Below are positions 46,945 through 54,257 of a stretch of DNA of 64,000 nucleotides, one piece after another. Position 1 is the first letter of the stretch, and the number at the start of each line of letters is the position of its first letter. A program made the position numbers and the translations under genes. The notes under the pieces were generated by a model that was not told the DNA's origin, ran no database searches, and saw nothing but the letters and a program-made list of their open reading frames with translations. The stretch comes from Duganella lactea (GTDB lineage: Bacteria > Pseudomonadota > Gammaproteobacteria > Burkholderiales > Burkholderiaceae_D). The DNA is taken from the NCBI RefSeq assembly GCF_009857505.1, contig NZ_WWCP01000007.1, positions 1-64,000 of the forward strand, in the 5' to 3' direction.

Positions 46945-47349
46945 ATGAACAACCTGCTCCGTCTCTCCTGCCTGGCCACGCTGCTGGCCGGCTCGGCTTT
47001 CGCCATCGCCCAGACCGGCGGCTACACCGGTCCGTCCAACCACACGCCGGCGCCGGCCTATGCCGGCCCGTCCAGCGTGCCACTGATGACGGCCAAGGAG
47101 TTGCTGGCCAAGGGCAAGGACGACCAGTACGTCACGCTGAAGGGCAGGGTCACCAGCCACAAGGGCGGCGAGGACTATGAGTTCACCGACCAGAGCGGCA
47201 AGATCACGGTGGAGATTTCCGCCAAGCGCTTCCCGGCCGGCCAGACCATCGACCACAACACGCTGGTGGAGCTGACCGGTGAATTCGACAAGGAGCTGAT
47301 CGGCGAATCCACGCTGGACGTCAAGCAGATCAAGCTCGTGGCCAAGTAA
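46945..47349 (+). CDS. ygiW: YgiW/YdeI-type periplasmic OB-fold protein
   Basis: 134 residues with a signal peptide (LLRLSCLATLLAGSAFAIAQ). The mature part is a bacterial OB fold (VTLKGRVTSHKGGEDYEFTDQSGKITVEI; LVELTGEFDKEL). In enterobacteria YgiW/VisP is encoded next to qseBC and helps resist stress. ATG 46945 is preceded by AAAGGA. Located 65 bases after the sensor gene, it is probably under control of the same system. Confidence 0.88.
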   Translation: MNNLLRLSCLATLLAGSAFAIAQTGGYTGPSNHTPAPAYAGPSSVPLMTAKELLAKGKDDQYVTLKGRVTSHKGGEDYEFTDQSGKITVEISAKRFPAGQTIDHNTLVELTGEFDKELIGESTLDVKQIKLVAK

Positions 47350-47352
47350 GGC

Positions 47353-47859
47353 TTACGCCGCCACCGTTGCCGGCTGACGCATCCAGGCGGCGGTGTAGCG
47401 GGCCAGGCGGCCGAGGAACAGACCGTTGAACACGCCATACAGCAGAGTGATGGCGGTGGCGAACAGCAGGTTGTGCGCCAGTTCCGGCTGGATGGCCGAC
47501 AGCACGGCCACGCTGTACTTGGTGGCAAAGATCGCCATCATCAGGCCCAGCGGCATCCAGCTGCCACGCTGGAGAATGGTGCCGGCGGCGCGGTCAACGC
47601 GGACTTCGCGGGTCGAAAGCGTCCAGATCAGCGTGCCGGACACGGCGGCGCCAACCGCCCACACCGCCCATACCATCTGGCCCAACGGGCCGCCGCCGCG
47701 GATGCCCGATACGGCCAGGCCCAGCATCACCAGCGGGATCAGCGCCACTTTCAGCAGCGAGGTTGCGCGGTCCTTGCTGGCCAGCCAGCCGCGGTACATC
47801 AGAAAGGCCAACAGGGCCCAAACGTAGAGGGGGGTGTGGGAAATGATTTGCTGGATCAT
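47353..47859 (-). CDS. Small multi-helix membrane protein of unknown function
   Basis: 168 residues with about five membrane helices (LYVWALLAFLMYRGWLAS; VALIPLVMLGLAVSGIRGG; MVWAVWAVGAAVSGTLIWTL; LGLMMAIFATKYSVAVL). The N-terminus MIQQIISHTPLYVWALLAFL is typical of an uncharacterised proteobacterial family (I believe DUF6622, but cannot check). It converges on the YgiW gene with a 3-base gap. Confidence 0.7.
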   Translation of the reverse strand: MIQQIISHTPLYVWALLAFLMYRGWLASKDRATSLLKVALIPLVMLGLAVSGIRGGGPLGQMVWAVWAVGAAVSGTLIWTLSTREVRVDRAAGTILQRGSWMPLGLMMAIFATKYSVAVLSAIQPELAHNLLFATAITLLYGVFNGLFLGRLARYTAAWMRQPATVAA

Positions 47860-47948
47860 GGTGTGGCTCCGTCAAGTGGGATTCGATGGAGCGACTATGC
47901 GCCGGCGCGGCACGGCACGGTGTGCGATGCGATGAATTGCGTCGGCGC

Positions 47949-47981
47949 GGCGCGAAATGCGACTGGCCGGCGCGAAATGCG
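47949..47981. repeat. Two 13-bp direct repeats, 20-bp period
   Basis: GGCGCGAAATGCG occurs at 47949-47961 and 47969-47981, just past the end of the lipoprotein gene. No function is evident. Confidence 0.7.
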
Positions 47982-47984
47982 GGC

Positions 47985-48542
47985 TTATTGCGCCGGTTGC
48001 AGCTTGGCCACCAAGCCGCCGGGACGGGTATCGATGCCGGTCAGCACGAACTGCACGCCGGCGTAACGCAACTCCTCGGGTTTGAAGGTGTGCAGCGGCA
48101 TGTCGCGGATCAGCTTGTCGCTGAGCAGATTGGCGACACTGGCCAACTGTTGCTGCTTGCCTTCATCCATATTATCGACAATGAAGCGATCGACATGGGC
48201 GTCGGCAATGTAGACGGCGTTACGGGCGCTGTCCACTCGCAAGCGGCCGGACACCAGCATGCTGCCATGCCATGACTGGCGCGCCAGCAGCGGCGCCACG
48301 CCGAGGTCGACGGCCAGCGCCACGCGGTCATTCTCCGGCAGCACCGACAGGCGTGGATGGCTCAACTCCACCTCGAATACGCCCAGCACGCGCTGATGCA
48401 GTGGAAACTTGCGCTCCAGGCTCGATTGCAGACGCTCCTGCGGCAGCTCCACCTCGCGCGGGCCGATCAGTCCGGCGCAAGCGGCCAGCAGACTGACCAG
48501 CGTCAGTGGCGCGGCGAATTTGACGTAGCGTTTAAGATTCAT
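47985..48542 (-). CDS. DUF1439 (YceB-like) lipoprotein
   Basis: 185 residues with a lipoprotein signal: LVSLLAACAGLIG, where LAAC is the lipobox and Cys is lipidated. The mature domain is the DUF1439 fold (ELPQERLQSSLERKFPLHQRVLGVFEVELSHPRL), thought to bind lipids or hydrophobic ligands. It is divergent from the DUF72 remnant gene 37 bases away. Location is inferred to be the outer membrane. Confidence 0.82.
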   Translation of the reverse strand: MNLKRYVKFAAPLTLVSLLAACAGLIGPREVELPQERLQSSLERKFPLHQRVLGVFEVELSHPRLSVLPENDRVALAVDLGVAPLLARQSWHGSMLVSGRLRVDSARNAVYIADAHVDRFIVDNMDEGKQQQLASVANLLSDKLIRDMPLHTFKPEELRYAGVQFVLTGIDTRPGGLVAKLQPAQ

Positions 48543-48579
48543 TGAACATCCCTCAAAAATTCGGAACCCTGCGCATTAT

Positions 48580-48984
48580 ATGACGCCGACGAGAATAGCT
48601 TGTGCCGGTTGGAGCATCAGCCCCGCCGACGCCTTCCTGCTGCGTCTGCGAGAACACTTCGGCTGCATGCTGGCCTGCGAAGCGCGCCACGGCAGCTGGT
48701 TCAGCGACAGCGCCACCGCGCTGCTGCAACGCCACCGCGTCACCCGCGTGATCGCCGATCCGCCGGCCGGCCAGCCCGGCCCCTACGTCGCCACCAGCGA
48801 CGACGGCTACATCCGCCTGCACGGCAGCCCGCGCATGTACTACTCCGCCCATGACGAGCCCTACCTCGCCGGCGTCGCCGAGTGGCTACAAGGCCGCAAC
48901 ACCTGGTGCATCTTCGACAACACCGCCGCCGGCGCCGCCATCCTCAATGCCCTGCGACTGCAAAAAATACAACGCGCCGGTTAA
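48580..48984 (+). pseudogene. DUF72 protein with a large in-frame internal deletion
   Basis: DUF72 (YecE) proteins are TIM barrels of about 240-280 residues. Here 134 residues remain. The start (RIACAGWSI) and the second half (LACEARHGSWF; YIRLHGSPRMYYSAHDEPY; TWCIFDNTAAGAAILNAL) are family-typical, but the central part of roughly 100 residues, which forms strands 2-5, is absent, with the frame kept. The join falls near ISPADAFLLRL. The barrel cannot close, so I call it a probable pseudogene; a remodelled protein is possible since the frame is intact. Confidence 0.6.
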
Positions 48985-48991
48985 GCCATGC

Positions 48992-49019
48992 TTGTTTTTT
49001 TGATTTCTAGTGTTATAGT
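48992..49019 (+). promoter_or_regulatory. Promoter of the YtrA-like ABC operon
   Basis: TTGTTT (48992-48997) and TATAGT (49014-49019) are 16 bases apart. The -10 is inside the palindrome at 49010-49031, so repressor binding would block it. Confidence 0.55.
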
Positions 49020-49031
49020 TCACTACAACAC
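49010..49031. promoter_or_regulatory. Operator palindrome for the GntR/YtrA-type repressor
   Basis: GTGTTATAGT and ACTACAACAC are inverted with one mismatch around a TC centre. It overlaps the -10 box and precedes the regulator gene. Size and position match autoregulated YtrA-type repressors. Confidence 0.65.
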
Positions 49032-49064
49032 CACTTCATTAACACACGTAAGGGGTAACGATGT

Positions 49065-49421
49065 ATGTGGCATGACAACGCGCCGATCTATCGGCAGCTG
49101 AAAGACAAGGTGGTCGGCATGATGCTCGACGGCCTGCTGAAACCCGGCGACGCCCTGCCCTCGGTCAGACAGGTGGCCGCCGATTATCAACTCAACCCGA
49201 TCACGGTCTCGCGCGCCTACCAGGAGCTGGTGGACGAGACGCTGGTCGAAAAACGGAGGGGTTTAGGTATGTATGTGACTGATGGCGCCCGCGACAAACT
49301 GCTGGCCAGCGAACGTGAACGCTTCCTGCGCGAGGACTGGCCGACCATGCTCGAACGCATCCGCCGCCTCGGGCTGGATCTGGAAACGCTGTTGACAGCG
49401 GCGCCGGGAGGTGCGGCATGA
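49065..49421 (+). CDS. GntR-family regulator, YtrA subfamily
   Basis: 118 residues: a winged helix (IYRQLKDKVVGMMLDGLLKPGDALPSVRQVAADYQLNPITVSRAYQELV, in parts) and a short C-terminal dimerising helix, with no large effector domain. That size defines YtrA-type regulators, which usually repress ABC genes in their own operon. An AAGGGG site lies upstream of ATG 49065. It overlaps the ATPase gene by 4 bases. Confidence 0.88.
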   Translation: MWHDNAPIYRQLKDKVVGMMLDGLLKPGDALPSVRQVAADYQLNPITVSRAYQELVDETLVEKRRGLGMYVTDGARDKLLASERERFLREDWPTMLERIRRLGLDLETLLTAAPGGAA

Positions 49422-50275
49422 GCGCCGTCGTTTCCGCCAACAAACTGGTCAAGCGCTACGGCAAACAGACCGCGCTGGACGGCACCAGCTTCAACGTCGA
49501 AGCCGGCCGCATTGTCGGCCTGATCGGGCCCAACGGTTCCGGCAAGACCACCACGCTGAAGGCCATTCTCGGGCTGACGCAGTTCCAGGGCGAGCTGTCG
49601 GTACTGGGACTGGATCCGCGCACCCAGCGCGAGGCGCTGATGAACGAGGTGTGCTTCATCGCCGACGTCGCCATCCTGCCGCGCTGGCTAAAGGTCCGGG
49701 AGGCGATCGACTTCGTTGAGGGCGTGCATCCGCGCTTTGATCGCGCCAAGGCCGAGAAGTACCTCGCCAACACCAAGCTCAAGCCGGAGATGAAAGTCAA
49801 AGCCATGTCCAAGGGCATGGTGGTGCAGCTGCACCTGGCGCTGGTGATGGCGATCGACGCCAGGCTGCTGGTGCTGGACGAGCCGACGCTGGGGCTGGAC
49901 ATCCTGTACCGCAAGCAGTTTTACCAGAACCTGCTGGAAGACTACTTCGACGAAAACAAGACCATCCTGATCACCACCCACCAGATCGAGGAGGTCGAGC
50001 ACATCCTCACCGACCTGCTGTTCATCGAGAACGGCAAGATCGCGCTGGCGGCCTCGATGGACGAGGTGAGTGAGCGCTTCACCGAGGTGATGGTCGAGCC
50101 GCAGTTCGCCGCCGCCGCCAACGCGCTGCAGCCGGTGAGCCAGCGCACCGTGTTCGGCAAGCCGGTGATGCTGTTCGACGGCGCCGACCGCGCGCAACTG
50201 GCCAACTTCGGCGAACTGCGCACGCCGAGCGTGGCCGATCTGTTTGTCGCCACCATGAAAGGAAGCTACGCATGA
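49418..50275 (+). CDS. ABC exporter ATPase (YtrB-like)
   Basis: 285 residues. Walker A GPNGSGKTT, Walker B RLLVLDEPTLGLD, H-loop LITTHQIEEVEH. The signature is degenerate: AMSKGMVVQLHLAL replaces the usual LSGGQ, as is common in YtrB/drug-type ATPases. It is coupled by 4-base overlaps to the regulator before and the permease after. Substrate unknown. Confidence 0.88.
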   Translation: MSAVVSANKLVKRYGKQTALDGTSFNVEAGRIVGLIGPNGSGKTTTLKAILGLTQFQGELSVLGLDPRTQREALMNEVCFIADVAILPRWLKVREAIDFVEGVHPRFDRAKAEKYLANTKLKPEMKVKAMSKGMVVQLHLALVMAIDARLLVLDEPTLGLDILYRKQFYQNLLEDYFDENKTILITTHQIEEVEHILTDLLFIENGKIALAASMDEVSERFTEVMVEPQFAAAANALQPVSQRTVFGKPVMLFDGADRAQLANFGELRTPSVADLFVATMKGSYA

Positions 50276-51219
50276 AAACCATGAAATGGCTGCTCAAGCG
50301 CGAGATGTGGGAAAACAAGGGCATGCTGCTGTGGACGCCGCTGGCGATCGCCGGCGCCATCGTCGCCCTCGTGTTGAGCGCGCTCGTGATGAGCCACACG
50401 TCGAACCTGCGGATCGACGGCCAGAACCTCGCCACCGTCACGATTGAAGGCCAGGTGCGCACGCGCATCGCCGAGACGCTGGTGCAGGTCTACATCGGCA
50501 CCGGCCTGCCGGTGTTGATGGCGCTGGGTCTGCTGGTGTTCTTCTACTGCCTCAGCGCGCTGCATGACGAGCGCCGCGACCGCAGCCTGCTGTTCTGGAA
50601 ATCGCTGCCGGTGTCGGACTTCGCCACCGTGCTGTCGAAAGCGCTGTTGGCGCTGGTGGTGGCGCCGCTGATCACCATCGGCATCACCATCGCGCTGGGG
50701 CTGGTGATGCTGCTGGCCACCTGCCTGACGCTGCTGGTGCACGGCACCAATCTGTTTGGCGAAGTGCTGTCGTCGCCCGACCTGTACCTGTCGCCGCTGC
50801 GGCTGATCGGTCTGCTACCGGTGTACATCCTGTGGGCGCTGCCGACCGTGGGCTGGCTGCTGATGGTGTCAAGCATGGCCCGTTCCAAGGTGTTCCTGTG
50901 GGCGGTCGGCACACCGGTGATCATCACGCTGCTGCTGGTGTGGGCGCAGAAGGCGCTGATGTTCGGCGTCGACGCGCTGTGGTTCGCCTACCATATCACC
51001 AACCGCATCCTGTTGGGCGTGGCGCCGGGTTCGTGGTTGGTGTTCGGCGGGGACCGCATCCACCTCGCCCACGCAGAGCGCAAGCTGCCGCTGCCGGACG
51101 CGATCTTCAACGCCTCATGGTCGACGCTGGCCGGGCCCGGCGTGTGGATCGGCGCGCTCGCCGGCATCGTCATGATTGCGATGGCGGTGTACATGCGGCG
51201 TCGCCGTGAAGAAGTCTAG
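50272..51219 (+). CDS. ABC-2 type exporter permease
   Basis: 315 residues with about six membrane helices (LLWTPLAIAGAIVALVLSALV; LPVLMALGLLVFFYCLSALH; ALLALVVAPLITIGITIALG; GLLPVYILWALPTVGWLLMV; GVWIGALAGIVMIAMAVYM). Between helices 2 and 3 it has DERRDRSLLFWKSLPVSD, typical of ABC-2 permeases partnered with YtrB-like ATPases. It shares 14 bases with the following gene. Confidence 0.85.
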   Translation: MKTMKWLLKREMWENKGMLLWTPLAIAGAIVALVLSALVMSHTSNLRIDGQNLATVTIEGQVRTRIAETLVQVYIGTGLPVLMALGLLVFFYCLSALHDERRDRSLLFWKSLPVSDFATVLSKALLALVVAPLITIGITIALGLVMLLATCLTLLVHGTNLFGEVLSSPDLYLSPLRLIGLLPVYILWALPTVGWLLMVSSMARSKVFLWAVGTPVIITLLLVWAQKALMFGVDALWFAYHITNRILLGVAPGSWLVFGGDRIHLAHAERKLPLPDAIFNASWSTLAGPGVWIGALAGIVMIAMAVYMRRRREEV

Positions 51220-51925
51220 GCTGCTGTGGCTCCTGCTGCTGCCATTGCTGGCGGCGGCGGCGCCGGAACCGGACGCGGAGCAGAGTCCGATTGTGGTGGT
51301 CAACGGCACCCGCAGCCCGGACCTGCAGCCATATCGCTACATGCTGTCCGGCCTGGCGGCGTTTGAGGACCAGCATGCGCTGGCGCCAAACGCCACCGAA
51401 GTCGGCTTTCGGCTGATGCTGCGCGACAAGGCGCCGGCCGACGCGATGGAAGGTGTTACGGTGCGCATCGTCGGCAGCCAGAGCGACATGCCGCTGCCGT
51501 TGGACGAGTCGCAGCGCTTTGTGTTACCGCGCGACGAGACGGCGGAGGAAGAAAACGCCGACATTGTACTCAACAAGAACAAGCGCTACTTCAGCTTCGG
51601 GCCGGAGGTGCGCAGCGCCGGCGTGCCGGCCGGCATGCGGCGCCTCGGCGATATTCGCCTGGAGTGCCGCGTGCTGGTAGCGATCGGCAAGAACTATATC
51701 CCGTTCATGCTGCGCGCCATGATCAACACGCTGACGCTGAGCACCGACTGGTGCGGCTGGAAGGACTTCAAACTCGGCGTGCGCAGCGATGGCCCGGTGA
51801 CCCGCGCCACGTTGCTGGACGGCGAGACGCGCGTGCCGCTGGCGGTCAGCAAGGACGGCAAATCCTACAACGTCCCGGTCGGCAACAAGCAATACGCGGA
51901 CGACGCGCTGATCGAGGTTGAGTGA
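51206..51925 (+). CDS. Exported protein of unknown function, last gene of the ABC operon
   Basis: 239 residues from a GTG at 51206. The signal peptide (LLWLLLLPLLAAAAPEP) precedes a mainly beta protein containing PIVVVNGTRSPDLQPYRYML and two Cys (RLECRVL; DWCGWKDF). I do not recognise a family. The 14-base overlap with the permease gene suggests it works with the exporter, perhaps as a periplasmic partner. A strong terminator follows. Confidence 0.7.
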   Translation: MKKSRLLWLLLLPLLAAAAPEPDAEQSPIVVVNGTRSPDLQPYRYMLSGLAAFEDQHALAPNATEVGFRLMLRDKAPADAMEGVTVRIVGSQSDMPLPLDESQRFVLPRDETAEEENADIVLNKNKRYFSFGPEVRSAGVPAGMRRLGDIRLECRVLVAIGKNYIPFMLRAMINTLTLSTDWCGWKDFKLGVRSDGPVTRATLLDGETRVPLAVSKDGKSYNVPVGNKQYADDALIEVE

Positions 51926-51958
51926 AAAACCGGTGTCAGGTCTGACACCGGTTTTTAT
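51925..51958. terminator. Bidirectional rho-independent terminator
   Basis: AAAACCGGTGTCAG and CTGACACCGGTTTT pair in a long, almost loopless stem, flanked by an A-run and a T-run. It ends both the ABC operon and the convergent yceH gene, whose stop lies in its right arm. Confidence 0.88.
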
Positions 51959-52638
51959 TCGAACTGCTTGCGGAATTCGGCGAACTGCGCGGTGAGTTCT
52001 TCGACTTGCTGGCGCAGTTGCTGCACTTCCTGCTCCAGCGCGCCGATGCGCGTGCCTTGTCCGCCGCCGCTGACGGAGCCGCCCAGGCTGGCGGCGGTTT
52101 CTTCGCGCGCCAGCGCTTCTTCGCCGGCCAGCAGGTGGCCGTAGCGCGGCTCTTTGGTGCCGGGCGCCAGCGGCAGCCTGGATACCAGCGGCGGGTATTT
52201 GTCGATCAGGAATTGCAACGCCTGCTCCACCTCGGCCACCGTCTTGAAGTCGTGCAGACGGCCGCTGCGGGTACGGATCTCGCCGGCCGTTTGCAGGCCA
52301 CGCAACATCAGTATCGTCAGCACGGCCAGCTTGTCCTGCTCCAGCGACCATTTGATCCGCATGCGGTGTTCATACTTGGTGACGCGCGCGCCGGCCTGCG
52401 TGATGCCGTTGACGTACTTGTGCTGCATCAGCCGCTGCAGCACTTCGGCCACCGCTTCTTCCGACAGCGCCATCACCGGGTCGCGGCTCGACAGCTGATT
52501 GCAGCCGTTGACCAGCGCGTTCAGCGACAGCGGATAGTTGTCCGGCGTCAGCGCTTCCTTTTCGGCCAGCACGGCCAGTACGCGGATTTCAAACGGGTCC
52601 AGTATTTCCAGGCCTTCCGGCGTTGTTTCCATATGCAT
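51955..52638 (-). CDS. yceH: YceH family protein (DUF480)
   Basis: 227 residues. Two winged-helix-like halves (LDPFEIRVLAVLAEKEALTPDNYPLSLNALVNGCNQLSSRDPV, in parts; LAVLTILMLRGLQTAGEIRTRSGRL) and a C-terminal coiled coil (ALEQEVQQLRQQVEELTAQF). PDNYPLSLNALVNGCNQ is diagnostic of the family. Function is not established. Start may be ATG 52638 or the second ATG at 52632, which has better spacing to AAGGA. Confidence 0.9.
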   Translation of the reverse strand: MHMETTPEGLEILDPFEIRVLAVLAEKEALTPDNYPLSLNALVNGCNQLSSRDPVMALSEEAVAEVLQRLMQHKYVNGITQAGARVTKYEHRMRIKWSLEQDKLAVLTILMLRGLQTAGEIRTRSGRLHDFKTVAEVEQALQFLIDKYPPLVSRLPLAPGTKEPRYGHLLAGEEALAREETAASLGGSVSGGGQGTRIGALEQEVQQLRQQVEELTAQFAEFRKQFE

Positions 52639-52644
52639 GCGTCC

Positions 52645-53379
52645 TTAGTCGACAAGCTTGTTCAGTTGGTCGGAATTTAATTTATCACACTCGGGAACGC
52701 TCTGACACGACAGCCCGGCCGCCTTCATGCTGGCCACCAGCTGCTCGATGCGCTGCTCCTGCTTGACGGCGTTTTCGATCAGTCCGCGCAAGGCCTTCGA
52801 CAGCGGGTCGTCGCCGTTCGGCGTCACGCCGTAGGCGGCGAACGGGTTGGCGGCGGCGGTCAGGTCTTTCTGCACGATGTGGGCCGGGTTGCCGACCGCC
52901 GTCGCGCCCGGCGGCACCGGCTTCAGCAGAACGGCGTTGGAGCCGACCTTGGCGTATTCCCCCACCGTGAAGCCGCCCAGTACCTTGGCGCCGGCGCCGA
53001 CGATGACGCCGCGCCCCAGCGTCGGGTGGCGCTTGGCGCCGGTGTGCAGCGAGGTGCCACCCAGCGTCACGCCCTGGTAGATGGTGCAGTCGTCGCCCAC
53101 CTCGGCGGTTTCACCGATCACCACGCCGAAGCCGTGATCGATGAACACCCGGCGGCCGATGGTGGCGCCGGGATGGATTTCGATGCCGGTGACGATGCGC
53201 GCCAGGTAGGAGATGAAACGCCCCGGCCACTTCAGTCCGTGCGTCCAGCACCAGTGCGCCCAGCCGTGCATGACGATGGCCTGCAGGCCGGGATAGCAGG
53301 TCAGCACCTCCCAGGCGTTGCGGGCGGCGGGATCGCGTTCGATGATGCTGTTGATGTCTTGGCGGAGACGATGGAACAT
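52645..53379 (-). CDS. cysE: Serine O-acetyltransferase
   Basis: First committed step of cysteine synthesis. 244 residues with the left-handed hexapeptide repeats (GIEIHPGATIGRRVFIDHG; VGDDCTIYQGVTLGG; GVIVGAGAKVLGGFTVGEYAKVG). The catalytic Asp-His pair sits in FIDHGFGVVIGE, and the second His in TGAKRHPTLG. It has a longer C-terminal tail than average, ending with a Cys pair region (SCQSVPECDKL). Confidence 0.92.
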   Translation of the reverse strand: MFHRLRQDINSIIERDPAARNAWEVLTCYPGLQAIVMHGWAHWCWTHGLKWPGRFISYLARIVTGIEIHPGATIGRRVFIDHGFGVVIGETAEVGDDCTIYQGVTLGGTSLHTGAKRHPTLGRGVIVGAGAKVLGGFTVGEYAKVGSNAVLLKPVPPGATAVGNPAHIVQKDLTAAANPFAAYGVTPNGDDPLSKALRGLIENAVKQEQRIEQLVASMKAAGLSCQSVPECDKLNSDQLNKLVD

Positions 53380-53454
53380 GGTTGTACGGGCTGAGAACCG
53401 AAACGCCTATGGTAGCGTATCCGGCGAGGAAGTGTTTGACGTGGGGTCGGACGG

Positions 53455-53485
53455 CATGTCGTCCCCGCGCGGGCGGGGATCCATG
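53455..53485. repeat. Palindromic interspersed repeat between cysE and rlmB
   Basis: CCCCGC and GCGGGG (53463-53478) form a 6-bp stem, followed by GATCCATG. The block resembles the common CCCCGC...GCGGGGATCC repeats and the element at 38738-38824. Confidence 0.5.
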
Positions 53486-53510
53486 CCGGGCTCGCTGCGG
53501 CGAAGGCGGG

Positions 53511-54257
53511 TCAGCCTTCCTTGGCGATGCGCTGGCGGCGTGCCTCGTACAGACAGACGCCCGAGGCGACGGACACGTTCAGGCTCTCGACCGAGCCGAA
53601 CATCGGGATGCTGACCAGCATGTCGCAGGTCTCGCGGGTCAGGCGGCGCATGCCCTCGCCTTCCGAACCCATCACCAGCGCGGTCGGGCCGGTGAAGTCG
53701 GCTTCGTACAGGCCTTTTTCGCCGTCGTCCGAGGTGCCGATCAGCCAGATGTCGCGCTCCTTGAGCTCGCGCAGCGTGCGCGCCAGGTTGGTGACGGTGA
53801 TGTAGGGCACGGTCTCGGCGGCGCCGGAGGCGACCTTGGCGGCGGTGGCGTTCAGGCCCACCGCGCGGTCCTTCGGTACGATCACCGCGTGCGCGCCGAC
53901 GCCGTCGGCCACGCGCAGGCAGGCGCCCAGGTTGTGCGGATCGGTGATGCCGTCCAGCACCAGCAGCAGCGGCGGGCCGTCGATGGCGTCCAGCAGCTCG
54001 TCCAGATTGCGCGCCAGCGCCAGCTGCGAGGCGAACGCGATCACGCCCTGGTGGCGGCGGGTGCCGACGATCTTGTCCAGCCGCGCCGAATCGACCGGCA
54101 TCACGCGCACGCCGGCCGCCTTGGCGTTGGCGACCAGGTCTTTCATGCGGCGGTCGTCACGCGTGGCGTCGACGAAAATTTCTTCCACCGATGCCGCCTC
54201 GTGACGCAAACGCGAGGTCACCGCGTGGAAACCGAAAATCATTTTGTTCTTGCTCAT
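53511..54257 (-). CDS. rlmB: 23S rRNA (guanosine-2'-O)-methyltransferase
   Basis: SPOUT-class enzyme that methylates G2251 of 23S rRNA. 248 residues: substrate-binding N-terminus ([24 protein letters not shown]) and the SPOUT motifs [30 protein letters not shown] and [22 protein letters not shown]. It starts directly at the end of rnr (stop 54258, start 54257), so the two are one operon, as in many bacteria. Confidence 0.95.
   Translation of the reverse strand: MSKNKMIFGFHAVTSRLRHEAASVEEIFVDATRDDRRMKDLVANAKAAGVRVMPVDSARLDKIVGTRRHQGVIAFASQLALARNLDELLDAIDGPPLLLVLDGITDPHNLGACLRVADGVGAHAVIVPKDRAVGLNATAAKVASGAAETVPYITVTNLARTLRELKERDIWLIGTSDDGEKGLYEADFTGPTALVMGSEGEGMRRLTRETCDMLVSIPMFGSVESLNVSVASGVCLYEARRQRIAKEG

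Noticed and set aside
48961-49064. An earlier start at ATG 49061 for the GntR regulator
   Set aside because: That frame stops after four codons; ATG 49065 opens the winged-helix protein.
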